This document shows positions 1 through 8,684 of a stretch of 64,000 bases of DNA, in pieces. The DNA is from an uncultured Ruminococcus sp. Its GTDB lineage: Bacteria > Bacillota > Clostridia > Lachnospirales > Lachnospiraceae. Both the position numbers and the translations under genes were made by a program. Location: contig FMEL01000001.1 in the NCBI GenBank assembly GCA_900066355.1, positions 315,848-379,847 of the forward strand. The letters run 5' to 3'. Numbering within the stretch: the first letter of the stretch is position 1; every line of letters starts with the position of its first letter. A model generated the notes under the pieces. It made no database searches. It saw only the letters and a list, made by a program, of their open reading frames with translations, and was not told where the DNA came from.

Positions 1-1
1 G

Positions 2-100
2 GATGCCGAAGAAAAAATGAATACGATTACTTTACAGGATATCATAGATACCTACTATCAACGGACATCTATAGAAAATAACTTACAGAATATTATTTAA
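2..100 (+). CDS. 3' end of an unidentified gene
   Basis: An open frame enters from the left edge and stops at TAA 98-100, giving a 32-residue tail with the end NNLQNII. It is hydrophilic and probably helical. The family cannot be recognised from this tail. A gene remnant with its own ribosome binding site starts 15 bases later, so the two may once have formed an operon. Confidence 0.4.
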   Translation, partial: DAEEKMNTITLQDIIDTYYQRTSIENNLQNII

Positions 101-115
101 CAGGAGAACACTTTC

Positions 116-262
116 ATGTACCTTCAGCAAATACGAAATGCCACCATTTTTTATATTATGGCGGAAAAAATTTTCTGGATTTTATCAAATGGGATTACAT
201 CCAGATTATCGTAAAGATCCGTATGAACGTAAGCGCAAAATATTGCTGCGCTACTCATGAAT
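116..262 (+). pseudogene. remnant of a metallo-beta-lactamase-fold hydrolase (tentative)
   Basis: An AGGAG site precedes ATG 116. The first residues MYLQQIRNAT resemble the usual start of small MBL-fold metallo-hydrolases, which continue with a glycine-rich turn and a FLIDP-like strand. Here the reading frame shifts after about 13 codons: GGKNFLDF appears in another frame, and the first frame stops at 214. No metal-binding HxHxDH motif follows. I infer a frameshifted and truncated remnant; the family assignment rests on a very short match. Confidence 0.3.
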
Positions 263-264
263 TA

Positions 265-293
265 CGCTTGCATCAAATTGATAGATGCAAGCG
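265..293. terminator. intrinsic terminator-like hairpin
   Basis: Perfect 10-bp arms CGCTTGCATC and GATGCAAGCG enclose a 9-base loop and are followed by TTTT on the plus strand. It sits between the two remnants and could end transcription of the plus-strand fragment. Confidence 0.55.
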
Positions 294-305
294 TTTTACT
301 CTATT

Positions 306-599
306 TTAGTTTTGACAGTTCGTTTTCGCAGTCTCGCTCCATGGGGCAAGCTGTTCCAACTGTTCATCTGACATTTTATCGTCTGTCCGCTGTGATAAGA
401 GATATGTCAGATATTCATAGGTATTCAGATCATACGCTTTTTTCATCTCAACCATTGTATACACAATAGCGCTGGAGGCAACTCCTTTCGGACTGGCGCT
501 GAACAGTCAGTTCTTCCGGTCAACAGTAAATGGCCTGATTGCATTTTTGCTAAGATTGTTGGATAAACTGCAATGACCGTCTTCCATCATCAAGAGGTG
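306..599 (-). mobile_element. IS66-family transposase C-terminal remnant with internal stop
   Basis: Read on the minus strand from 599 to the TAA at 306-308, this frame gives an IS66 TnpC-type tail: MEDGHCSLSNNLSKNAIRPF, then TVDRKN, a stop where the family has Trp (TGG to TGA), then LFSASPKG, SAIVYTMVEM and finally QLAPWSETAKTNC. These are the conserved closing blocks of IS66 transposases. The DDE core, the partner genes (tnpA, tnpB) and the terminal inverted repeats are absent, so the copy is dead. It abuts the 3' end of the ABC exporter gene at 608. Confidence 0.85.
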
Positions 600-607
600 A
601 ATGCTAA

Positions 608-2350
608 TTATTTGTGCACCAGTTTCCAACTTACCGCCTGCTGCCTTGCATCCACAAATCTCTTATAAATACCTTCCTGCTTCATTAGTTGCTCATGTAT
701 TCCCTGCTGCACAATTCGTCCTTTGTCAACAACCACAATCTGGTCTGCATGTCTGACCGTTTTTAATCTGTGGGCAATCATAATAATCGTTTTTTCCTTT
801 GTAAGCGCATCTACTGCATCCATCAGATCCTTTTCATTCTCCGGATCAACATTGGCCATTGCCTCATCTAATATGACGATTGGCGCATCCTTCATAATCG
901 CTCTGGCTATCGAAATACGCTGCTTCTCACCACCGGAAAGTGTGGCTCCTCCTTCTCCGATCACTGTGTCATATCCATTTGGAAGTTTGCTTATGAAATC
1001 ATGACAACATGCTTTCTTCGCCGCTTCCACCACTTCCTCATGACTTGCATCCTGACGTCCGAATTTAATATTATTCTCAATGGTATCTGCAAACAAATAC
1101 ACAGACTGAAATACAAATGAAAAATTACGCATCAGACTGTTCATACTATAGTCTTTTACATTCACACCTCCAAGTGTCACTTCCCCTGAATCCACATCCC
1201 AGAATCTGGCGATCAGATTGCAAAGTGTTGATTTTCCTCCACCAGATGGTCCAATGATTGCTGTCGTCGTTTTCTGCGGGATAGAAAGTGATACATCATC
1301 AAGAATCTTCCGTTTGTCATAGGAAAATGAAACGTTAGAAAGTCTGATATCGTAATTTTCCGGATGGATCTCTTTGCCGTCGATATCCATGGTGTCCAGC
1401 TCCAGTATTGCATTTGCTTTATCTACACATACACTTACCACATGTAAAAGAGATGAATAATTCCCTGCACATTCCAGACTGGAATAAAGCATAAATGCCG
1501 AGATTGTCATACCAATTGCATAGACCGCACTCATAGTTCCATTAATATAAAAATATGCACTGCATGCTACGATTACCGCACCTGTGATTTTTGTTATGAC
1601 GCTTTGCAGACAATGATAAGGGACAAACAACATCTCCATCTTTGTATTAATCTTTTCGCATGCTTCATTTGCATCATTTAATCTTTTTGCCTGTTTTCCA
1701 AGCAGGTTGTATGATTTTACTTCTGATATTCCCTGCAGATACTCCATAATCTGATTTACAAGCTCCGTATCGCATACCACTTTTTGCTCTGAATCTTTTT
1801 TACCCGCATTCTGCATCACAGAATTGACCCCAAAGAAAATAAGTACTCCTGCTGCAGCTATCAGTCCGATTCTCCCGTCAAAAATAAACAGCATAAGAAT
1901 GATCATTGATGTTTCCAGAATTCCCTGCATTGTCAGCATAACCACTCTCGCAGCCACATCGCCAAGTATTTCCATTGTATTAGTTGTAATGGAAGAAATT
2001 TCCCCGATACTATTGGAATTGAAATACCCCATCGGCAGATATCGCAGATGTTCTGCAATCTTGATTCTCATAAAAGCACTTGCATTATATCCTCCCTCTG
2101 TCTGAAGCACTGTAGAGTATCTCTTGCAGATTACGTCGACTACAATTGCAAGAACCATAATCGCAACGGAGCCTCCAATATATTTTCCTGTCGGTTTCCC
2201 ACTCAGCAGACCAATCAGTATGTACATAATAGCCGGAATCTTCATTGCTGAGGCAAGAGCCTCTATGAGTCCAATCACCATCGACAGTTTGAATTTATTA
2301 CCTTTTTCCTTGCCTGAAAAACGAAAGAATTTTGCCAGAATTCCAAACAT
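608..2350 (-). CDS. ABC exporter, fused permease and ATPase subunit (second of a pair)
   Basis: A 580-residue half transporter: about six membrane segments in residues 1-320, then an ATPase domain with Walker A GPSGGGKST, signature LSGGEKQRISIARAI, Walker B IVILDEAMANVDPENE and H-loop IAHRL. It should pair with the next gene upstream (2352-4106), one base away, to form a heterodimeric type-IV exporter in the cytoplasmic membrane. Both subunits keep the catalytic Glu, unlike many heterodimers with one degenerate site. The substrate is unknown; the TetR gene upstream suggests efflux of a toxic or signalling compound. A GGAGGG site precedes the ATG. Confidence 0.92.
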   Translation of the reverse strand: MFGILAKFFRFSGKEKGNKFKLSMVIGLIEALASAMKIPAIMYILIGLLSGKPTGKYIGGSVAIMVLAIVVDVICKRYSTVLQTEGGYNASAFMRIKIAEHLRYLPMGYFNSNSIGEISSITTNTMEILGDVAARVVMLTMQGILETSMIILMLFIFDGRIGLIAAAGVLIFFGVNSVMQNAGKKDSEQKVVCDTELVNQIMEYLQGISEVKSYNLLGKQAKRLNDANEACEKINTKMEMLFVPYHCLQSVITKITGAVIVACSAYFYINGTMSAVYAIGMTISAFMLYSSLECAGNYSSLLHVVSVCVDKANAILELDTMDIDGKEIHPENYDIRLSNVSFSYDKRKILDDVSLSIPQKTTTAIIGPSGGGKSTLCNLIARFWDVDSGEVTLGGVNVKDYSMNSLMRNFSFVFQSVYLFADTIENNIKFGRQDASHEEVVEAAKKACCHDFISKLPNGYDTVIGEGGATLSGGEKQRISIARAIMKDAPIVILDEAMANVDPENEKDLMDAVDALTKEKTIIMIAHRLKTVRHADQIVVVDKGRIVQQGIHEQLMKQEGIYKRFVDARQQAVSWKLVHK

Positions 2351-2351
2351 A

Positions 2352-4106
2352 TCATTCTCCCTCCTTCACAGTATCTTTTACAGAAATATGGGCATTCCAC
2401 ATTTCCTTATAAAGTGGGCATGACACCAGAAGTTCCTCATGTGTGCCATGTGCTGTTACATTTCCATCACTTACAACAAAGATCTGGTCACTGTCCTTAA
2501 CAGTAGAAAGTCTGTGTGCTATTACGATCAGGGTCTTCCCTGCTACCAGTTTTGCGATAGAATTCTGCAGAATTGCCTCATTTTCCGGATCTGTGTAGGC
2601 AGTTGCCTCATCAAGGATCACGATCGGAGCATCCTTTAACATTGCTCTTGCAATGGAGATACGCTGCCTCTCGCCACCTGACAGATGTCCTCCTGCACCT
2701 CCTACAACCGTATCAAATCCATTCTCCAACTGCATGATAAATTCATAGCATCCACTTTTCTTTGTCACCTCGATGATCTGTTCATCTGTAGCATCCGGAT
2801 TTCCCTGTCTGATATTTTCACGGACTGTTTCATTAAACAGATAATTGTCCTGTGCAACATATGCAATTTTCCGATTAAAATCTGCAAATGCCAGTTCTTT
2901 GACATCAACTCCACCGATTTTGATGCTTCCGGAATCCACATTCCACAGGGACGCAATCAGCTTTGCGATGGTCGACTTGCCGCTTCCGGAAGGTCCTACG
3001 ATTGCATTTACCGTTCCTGCTTTCAGCTCCATAGTTACTCCGTGCAGGATTTCTTTGTCGTGATAACCAAATCTGACATCTTCAAGAGTAACGGAGTTAT
3101 CTTTTGGAACACTTTTACTTTTCTCTGGACGTTCAAGCTCCGGCTGTTCCAGAATTCCTGCCACTTCACCAACAATCACTCCGATCTTGCCAAGATCATC
3201 TGTATAGGAACCCACTGTGATCAACGGTCCTACGATTCCAAGTGATAAAATAATACAGATGACAAAATCAGAAACTGCAAGTGTTCCATTCGCTACATAA
3301 AGTGCCCCAAACGGCAATACCGTAAGAAGCGTATAAGGTGTGACCACCATCATCAGTGCATGAAAGATCGAGCACCGTTTCATCCAGGAAATAAAGGAAT
3401 CCGCATATTCAAAAGCCGCCTTTGTAAATTTGGCATAAGAACTTTCTGTCTTTCCAAATGCCTTAATTACTTCGATCCCGTCAATATATTCCACTGCCGC
3501 ATCATTCAGATCTTTTGTTGTCTGAACCGTTCTCTCGAAACTTGGCTTATAATCCAGCATCATTCCAAAATAAGAGAACAGTCCAACAATAACCGGCACC
3601 AATGACCAGAGTGCCAGTCTCCAGTCTGTCAGAAAGAAATAAATCAAAATCACAATCGGTGCCAGCAGATTGGACGTGAATTCCGGGACAATATGCGCCA
3701 GTGTTGTCTCGATACTGTCGACTCTTTCCACCATGATATTCTTAAATGTGCCGGAGGATGTATCCTTTACATAACCAAGAGGTACCCGTGCCAGTTTGTC
3801 ACAGCAGGTTTCTCTTATATTTGCAAGTACTGCAAACGTTGCTTTATGTGACAATGCTGTCGAAAGTGAATGAAGCAGTTCTGCAATGATAAACGATAAT
3901 GCAATCAGAACCGCTTTTGCAAGATATATTTCAAACTCCTTTTCACCATTTAAAAACAGCTTTACTACATCTGCAATAATAAAATACGGCAAAATCTTAA
4001 AAATCACATTTCCTATTGCAAGTAACACACTCCACACATAGGCAATTCTTTTTTGTCCGGCCCACGTCAGGATCCAGCTGACTGCCGACTTCTTTTTTTC
4101 TTTCAC
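2352..4106 (-). CDS. ABC exporter, fused permease and ATPase subunit (first of a pair)
   Basis: A 584-residue half transporter starting at GTG with AGGAG nine bases before it. Membrane segments fill roughly residues 15-310. The ATPase domain has Walker A GPSGSGKST, LSGGERQRISIARAML, Walker B IVILDEATAYTDPENE and H-loop IAHRLSTV. It belongs with the IrtA/YbtP-like group of exporters; this is a general family resemblance, not evidence for siderophore transport. It is followed after one base by its partner subunit and lies downstream of tetR, separated from it by a terminator-like hairpin, so it probably has its own promoter in the 4110-4180 interval. Confidence 0.92.
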   Translation of the reverse strand: MKEKKKSAVSWILTWAGQKRIAYVWSVLLAIGNVIFKILPYFIIADVVKLFLNGEKEFEIYLAKAVLIALSFIIAELLHSLSTALSHKATFAVLANIRETCCDKLARVPLGYVKDTSSGTFKNIMVERVDSIETTLAHIVPEFTSNLLAPIVILIYFFLTDWRLALWSLVPVIVGLFSYFGMMLDYKPSFERTVQTTKDLNDAAVEYIDGIEVIKAFGKTESSYAKFTKAAFEYADSFISWMKRCSIFHALMMVVTPYTLLTVLPFGALYVANGTLAVSDFVICIILSLGIVGPLITVGSYTDDLGKIGVIVGEVAGILEQPELERPEKSKSVPKDNSVTLEDVRFGYHDKEILHGVTMELKAGTVNAIVGPSGSGKSTIAKLIASLWNVDSGSIKIGGVDVKELAFADFNRKIAYVAQDNYLFNETVRENIRQGNPDATDEQIIEVTKKSGCYEFIMQLENGFDTVVGGAGGHLSGGERQRISIARAMLKDAPIVILDEATAYTDPENEAILQNSIAKLVAGKTLIVIAHRLSTVKDSDQIFVVSDGNVTAHGTHEELLVSCPLYKEMWNAHISVKDTVKEGE

Positions 4107-4180
4107 ATCTGTTCACTCCTTACGTTCGTTTTATTGTTTTGCCTTCTGTTAGTTCGCGCTAACCAGCATGTAATAAAATA

Positions 4181-4204
4181 GGTGGTTTACTGGCATCAAC
4201 CACC
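4181..4204 (-). terminator. terminator after tetR
   Basis: GGTGGTT (4181-4187) pairs with AACCACC (4198-4204) around a 10-base loop. On the minus strand it is followed by a T-rich run (TATTTTATT). It lies about 80 bases after the tetR stop codon, before the ABC genes. Confidence 0.65.
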
Positions 4205-4285
4205 TGATATTATTATCCTGTCTGAACTTTATTCAGAAATCCAGAACCTGCAACACACATAACCTATTCAGAATTCCTGCATCAG

Positions 4286-4915
4286 TTATACCGGAAATTC
4301 AATATTCCACAATCGTTCCCAGCCACCTGTATTGAATTCTTTCAGCTGATGCACATTTTTCTTTGCAGTCTCTCTATCTATATCATGCTCAATGATCTGA
4401 AATACTGATGAAAAAAATCCCGTATAGATCATATGCATAAGGCTTTCCTCTACAATCGGTATTTTTACACCGTTCTCTTTCATCTTTTCCATATAATTCA
4501 AGCTGGACTTCATTTCCCGCTCTACCATATTGTGTATGAATAGTTCAAATTTTCCACTGTCTCCGCATTTCAACAATAATCTGAAATTATCATAATGATC
4601 ATAGATATAATCAACCATCTGCTCCATCCCATCACTGGATGTATCCGACATATTCCTTGTCTGATCACTGGCAGAAAGCTTTTCAAACTCCTCAACGATC
4701 TGGTCATAAATCTGATAAATATGTTCCATATAGGGATCCGTCAGCGCATCAAAAAGCGCCTCTTTCGTCGGATAATATTTGTAAAATGCACCAGTAGTAA
4801 GTCCTGCATCTTTTACAATGTTTCTTAAAGATGCTCCGGTCAGACCATCTTTCAGGAAATGTTTTCTGGCTGTATCTAATATATTTTTTTGTGTATCTTC
4901 TGCTTTCGTCGACAT
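4286..4915 (-). CDS. TetR/AcrR-family transcriptional regulator
   Basis: 209 residues. The N-terminal helix-turn-helix (about residues 10-55) carries the family pattern ARKHFLKDGLTGASLRNI ending in GAFYKYYPTKEALFDAL. The remainder is an all-helical ligand-binding and dimerisation domain with no recognisable ligand signature. It is the first gene of the minus-strand run that includes the ABC exporter. Two overlapping palindromes lie just upstream (4950-4977), which fits autorepression and possibly control of the exporter. The ligand is unknown; the neighbouring hydrolase and methyltransferase genes make a lipid-like or polyketide-like effector possible, by inference only. Confidence 0.92.
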   Translation of the reverse strand: MSTKAEDTQKNILDTARKHFLKDGLTGASLRNIVKDAGLTTGAFYKYYPTKEALFDALTDPYMEHIYQIYDQIVEEFEKLSASDQTRNMSDTSSDGMEQMVDYIYDHYDNFRLLLKCGDSGKFELFIHNMVEREMKSSLNYMEKMKENGVKIPIVEESLMHMIYTGFFSSVFQIIEHDIDRETAKKNVHQLKEFNTGGWERLWNIEFPV

Positions 4916-4949
4916 GCTTTTTGTATCCTCAAAATTTTCTTTTCATAAA

Positions 4950-4977
4950 TATAGCATTGTTATATAGCACTGTTATA
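4950..4977. promoter_or_regulatory. two overlapping palindromes, probable TetR operator
   Basis: TATAGCATTGTTATA (4950-4964) and TATAGCACTGTTATA (4963-4977) are 15-bp imperfect palindromes of the form TATA-n-CA-n-TG-n-TATA. They overlap by two bases and repeat with a 13-bp period. They lie 35-62 bases upstream of tetR, a typical operator position. Confidence 0.65.
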
Positions 4978-5031
4978 TTTTAACTCATTATAGGAATTTG
5001 TCAAGTCTACTGTTTAGATTTTCTTTATCTT

Positions 5032-5967
5032 TTATCTATCTACTCTTTTCCATTTTGCAACAGCATTTCTTACCCGCTGGTCAATATCCAGTCGTGCTCT
5101 GCGACATTCTTCTGGATATTTTCTTGCTGCCTGAAATGCCAGTTTCACAAAGAGTCCGGAGCCAACCGGGAGCATTGTCTTTAGCATGCTATCTGGAAAA
5201 ACGAAATGGGTTCCATGCTCATAAATTACAAACTCTAATCTGCATGTATGAGGGTGTTCTTCCATTCGCTGTTTCATTCGGCGGATATATCTTGCAGTAT
5301 CCCACAACACATCATCTTCCGCACCAATCAGCAATAACGTTCCATGGATTTTTTCAATCTTGATCATCTCGTCTTCTGTGATTGGATGAGCCTTTTCCGA
5401 GTCATCAAACAGTTTTCTTGAATTAATCATATCACCGGTCCGTTTTGTTTCTTTCTCAATCACATGCCAGTAATCCGGATGTTTGTAGCAAAATGGCATA
5501 TACGGAAGGGGTTCTCCTTTGTAAGAAAAAAGAGATTCTCCTTCAATCGGCCATTCCTTACAGCCATCTTTTTTTCCCTGCATAAACCCCTGCCAGATAA
5601 AATCACTCGGTGTCAGACCTATCGTTAATGTAATATCCTCAAAATAAGAAGCGGCAGTCAATGCAAGTGTTCCTGTAGTAGATGCCCCGACAATTCCTAT
5701 CTTCTGATTACTATGCATTTTTAACCAATTGATTGCTTTCTCTATACGTTCCAATGGATAATTATGATGTCCATAATCCTTTTTTCCAGGTGACATCGTC
5801 ATCACATTTACTCCGAGTTTATGTAGCCATTTCACGGATGTACGCGCCAGATAATCCTCTGGATCATCTCCGATCATTGCTATCATTGCACAGTCTGAGC
5901 CTGTTTTACATTTCCAATATGCTCCATAAAATCCATCTGTTTCCACATCAAAATGTCTTTTCTTCAT
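5032..5967 (-). CDS. alpha/beta hydrolase, BAAT / acyl-CoA thioesterase C-terminal type
   Basis: The start is set at ATG 5967, nine bases after AGGAG; an upstream in-frame start would overlap the preceding gene. The 311-residue protein has an alpha/beta hydrolase core: nucleophile elbow VGASTTG with a candidate Ser, a later acidic residue in GAEDDVLWD, and a late His in EHGTHFVFP. This order (Ser-Asp-His) and the bulky central insertion match the BAAT C-terminal family, whose members hydrolyse or transfer acyl thioesters. There is no signal peptide, so it is cytoplasmic. It is last of three coupled genes upstream of tetR. The true substrate is unknown. Confidence 0.8.
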   Translation of the reverse strand: MKKRHFDVETDGFYGAYWKCKTGSDCAMIAMIGDDPEDYLARTSVKWLHKLGVNVMTMSPGKKDYGHHNYPLERIEKAINWLKMHSNQKIGIVGASTTGTLALTAASYFEDITLTIGLTPSDFIWQGFMQGKKDGCKEWPIEGESLFSYKGEPLPYMPFCYKHPDYWHVIEKETKRTGDMINSRKLFDDSEKAHPITEDEMIKIEKIHGTLLLIGAEDDVLWDTARYIRRMKQRMEEHPHTCRLEFVIYEHGTHFVFPDSMLKTMLPVGSGLFVKLAFQAARKYPEECRRARLDIDQRVRNAVAKWKRVDR

Positions 5968-5980
5968 TTGTATCATCTCC

Positions 5981-6772
5981 TTAATATCGGCCACGTTTCT
6001 CCAAAACTATTATTTTGTTTGAGATATTCCGAACGATTTGAATCTTTCCTAGCACATGATAAATAGGCATAAGCTTTTTCATTCCTTCAACAAGACTGAC
6101 TTCCTGTTGAACAGAAAATCCCGGCACAATTCTTTGCAGTTCTGTTCCGTTCTTAACTCCCCATGTAAATTTTGCATTGCTTCCCTCTATGGATTTCTCT
6201 TTCATATGCTTTACAACAAAGGGTGACATGGTTTCGACCATTACTGTAACTTTCTGAAATGATTTATCAATAATAGAAAACATCTTCCTGATATCTTTCT
6301 CACACAAATACATGGTAAGTCCTTCGATTATTACCAGAATATTCTTACCGTGATAATCGATATCATCTATGTAGGAATCATCCATTGCAGACTTTGCAAT
6401 CTGATACACCGGATCAGTTTCGGTAAGGAACTGGCTCCTTATTTTCATTGTTTCCGGAAGGTCTACATTATACCAGCGCAGATATTTTCCCTTCATCCGG
6501 TAGCATCTGGTATCCAGTCCGCATGCAATATTTACGACAACTGTATTTTCATGCTTCTTCAAATATTGCTCAACCATCCGGTCTAATACAATTGTTCTTG
6601 CAATCACACCATAGTTCATAGCGTTATCTTTATCTGCTATAGAAAAGTCATAGTCCAGCTTTTCCACAAGTTCTACTGCAATCTCATCTTTGCATTTTGT
6701 TTCTTTTGCTCTTGCATACAGGGTCTGTACCATTGTTTCCGGCACACCTGTCACATTCACTTTTTCTTTCAT
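5981..6772 (-). CDS. class I SAM-dependent methyltransferase, leucine carboxyl methyltransferase-like
   Basis: The start is ATG 6772, which overlaps the stop of the previous gene as TAATG and follows GGAAGG; the longer frame is rejected. The 263-residue protein has NYGVIARTIVLDRMVEQYL before the SAM-binding strand VVVNIACGLDTRCYRM, and YNVDLPE at the second strand. This is the PPM1 / tetracenomycin O-methyltransferase-like pattern found in small-molecule carboxyl or hydroxyl methyltransferases. It is translationally coupled to the alpha/beta hydrolase gene upstream and is followed 13 bases later by the BAAT-like gene. The substrate is not predictable from sequence. Confidence 0.85.
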   Translation of the reverse strand: MKEKVNVTGVPETMVQTLYARAKETKCKDEIAVELVEKLDYDFSIADKDNAMNYGVIARTIVLDRMVEQYLKKHENTVVVNIACGLDTRCYRMKGKYLRWYNVDLPETMKIRSQFLTETDPVYQIAKSAMDDSYIDDIDYHGKNILVIIEGLTMYLCEKDIRKMFSIIDKSFQKVTVMVETMSPFVVKHMKEKSIEGSNAKFTWGVKNGTELQRIVPGFSVQQEVSLVEGMKKLMPIYHVLGKIQIVRNISNKIIVLEKRGRY

Positions 6773-7551
6773 TATCTGTCGCCTTCCACTGCCTTTCTTA
6801 CTTCTTCCACCCACTCTGCACTATGACAGCAAAACAGTTCTTCATGCTGCATGTTATGTCTCCGAATATCCGGATTTTTGAAATAAGTCCAATATCTCTT
6901 TTCATATTTTTTACCCATCTTTGTAGCGTAAAACACATGGATAGTTGTTCCCGGCACATCAATTCCATGCTGGACTTTCGTAACCAGATCCGAATAGAAC
7001 TGATTATAAATACTCTGTTTTGTAATCCACGGACATCCTCCTTTACCGATTCCAAACATGTTCAAAAATCCATTATATAATTCTTTTTTAACCTCATCTG
7101 TCTTATTCAGTTTTTTCTGCATAAATTTCGGAAGAGCACCTGTATGTATCATTTTATACATGAAAGAGACTACCATGGATGACTTGATTTTTGCCACAAT
7201 ACGACCAGCTTCATCCATATCACTGCTCCCAATAATGCCATGATCTATATGAATTCTTTTTCGCTGAATCAAAAGGGATACAAAACTTCCACCAAGGGAA
7301 CACCCATACGCTGCTTTAATTCTTCCACCATACTTTTTCTTGATTTCCAGCTCAATCTTTTCACATTCATCTTCCATTGAATAAAATTCTGTTTTCTCAT
7401 TTGGATCAAATCCATCATAAGAAACGATTACCGTATAAAAATAAGAATGTAATCCATCCAGTACATGTTCAAAGCTGCTATACAGACAACAGGTACCAGG
7501 AAATAAAAATATCACTGGTTTACTACTGTCTCCACTTTCATAAAATTTCAT
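6772..7551 (-). CDS. alpha/beta hydrolase
   Basis: 259 residues. An early FLFPGT strand-turn (oxyanion region) is followed by the nucleophile elbow YGCSLGGS (GxSxG, about residue 102) and a late candidate histidine near QHEELFCCHSAEW. There is no signal peptide or membrane anchor. It begins inside the decayed ketopantoate-reductase-like gene and overlaps the methyltransferase start by one base, so the two are co-translated. The catalytic Asp is not evident. It may act on the same substrate as the adjoining methyltransferase; that is inference from gene order. Confidence 0.8.
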   Translation of the reverse strand: MKFYESGDSSKPVIFLFPGTCCLYSSFEHVLDGLHSYFYTVIVSYDGFDPNEKTEFYSMEDECEKIELEIKKKYGGRIKAAYGCSLGGSFVSLLIQRKRIHIDHGIIGSSDMDEAGRIVAKIKSSMVVSFMYKMIHTGALPKFMQKKLNKTDEVKKELYNGFLNMFGIGKGGCPWITKQSIYNQFYSDLVTKVQHGIDVPGTTIHVFYATKMGKKYEKRYWTYFKNPDIRRHNMQHEELFCCHSAEWVEEVRKAVEGDR

Positions 7552-7902
7552 ATCTGGCCTCCTTTAGTTTTTTCATATAAGCATAAAATTGCTTATGCAG
7601 CTCCCTCATTTCATCTGGTGCCTTCCTGGCATGTTGATACATAAATTTATCTCCAAAGCTACTTTCGAATGTAACAGCAAGCATAATCGTCATAATTGGC
7701 ACATATGCATATCCACTACTTTCTGATATGGTATATGAGCATGCCTTAATATCTTTGAAAACTGCTTTGTCTTTTCGGATTTATTTCCTGATATTTCTGC
7801 AAATGTTGTCGGCTGAATCATTCTTGGAGTGAGTGCTGCATCAATGATACCATCATTATTTATACTTCCGCTCGCTCCTGGAAAAGCAGGCAATATTCTC
7901 AT
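7538..7902 (-). pseudogene. ketopantoate reductase (ApbA/PanE)-like remnant, frameshifted
   Basis: From ATG 7902, behind GAGGA, the frame reads MRILPAFPGASGSI, then LTPRMIQPTTFAEISG and SKILRHAHIPYQ, and stops at 7690. The family C-terminal part continues in a different frame as FGDKFMYQHARKAPDEMREL and stops at 7538. The blocks QPTTFxEI and the C-terminal DEMRxLHxxFY match the central and C-terminal parts of ApbA/PanE-like reductases. The N-terminal NAD(P)-binding domain is missing and the frame is broken, so the gene is dead. An intact relative was probably the first gene of the hydrolase-methyltransferase operon. Confidence 0.6.
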
Positions 7903-8165
7903 AGAAATCCGTCCTCTTTTTCATTTTCAAAAAAACTGCCAGTGTTTATGTTAGTAATATCTAACTCTCATTTTCTAAAAAACCGTGTGAAAACCAAACT
8001 GTAATTCCACACGGCTTCTTTTCTTATGCATTCAGTATACCACTTTTACCTGGTTAATCAACCAAATTTTGTTTTCATAATATTTAAAATTTCATCTTCA
8101 TGCGCATTATATTCACTGCACTTGGAATGCAATTTATCCCCTCATCTGGTCATTAAAATAATAAT

Positions 8166-8363
8166 TTACATACAATCAAACTTCTTCCGAAGATATATTC
8201 TAATCAGTATGATTCCCATATTGACAAACCCAAATAACACAATTAAATTCACAAGCAGATATTCTCTGATTACATCTCCTAGCACTGCAATCCCCGAAAG
8301 ACTTCCAAGTAAAAACATCTGAGAAATTTTATCCCACATAAATTTTTCCCAATACTGCAGCAT
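8166..8363 (-). CDS. small two-segment membrane protein, unknown function
   Basis: 65 residues from ATG 8363, seven bases after GGGAG. Two hydrophobic segments are visible: FLLGSLSGIAVLGDVI (about 18-33) and VNLIVLFGFVNMGIILI (about 38-54), with a basic tail RKKF. It stands alone between the decayed gene at 7.9 kb and the GH31 gene. It is not recognised. A short overlapping frame begins upstream, with MKGETVKQLNLSL, but shows nothing definite. Confidence 0.5.
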   Translation of the reverse strand: MLQYWEKFMWDKISQMFLLGSLSGIAVLGDVIREYLLVNLIVLFGFVNMGIILIRIYLRKKFDCM

Positions 8364-8613
8364 CGCGGTACTCCCGCATCCTCAGTCAGAGATAAGTTTA
8401 GCTGCTTCACTGTCTCGCCCTTCATCAGATAAACTTTTATTTATCTTAGCAGATATTTTATTCCTGCAATAAACAACACGCTGAATAGATATATTTGTAG
8501 GCTGAATGGTCTTAATTCTTATAATCAATTCAGGGCGATTACCCGCATTTCTACACTCTCCACAGTTTATTTAGTTAAATTATACTCAAACAAACAGTAC
8601 TTGCAATAAAGAT
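8364..8613. other. intergenic stretch, nothing recognised
   Basis: About 250 AT-rich bases between the small membrane protein gene and the terminator of the GH31 gene. I see no convincing gene, RNA or repeat. It may hold the promoter of the small membrane protein gene. Confidence 0.4.
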
Positions 8614-8650
8614 TAAGGCTGACAGTCCCCTCACACGACTGTCAGCCTTA
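8614..8650 (-). terminator. terminator of the alpha-glucosidase operon
   Basis: TAAGGCTGACAGTC (8614-8627) pairs perfectly with GACTGTCAGCCTTA (8637-8650) around a 9-base loop, about 35 bases after the GH31 stop codon. Confidence 0.8.
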
Positions 8651-8684
8651 AATTCATCCAGACATATTCAATTTCATTATTACC

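Noticed and set aside
257..469. 70-codon plus-strand frame near the left edge
   Set aside because: It runs through the terminator hairpin and antisense to the IS66 remnant; no ribosome binding site or family.
2685..3245. 186-codon plus-strand frame inside the ABC exporter gene
   Set aside because: Antisense to the ATPase domain with no supporting features.
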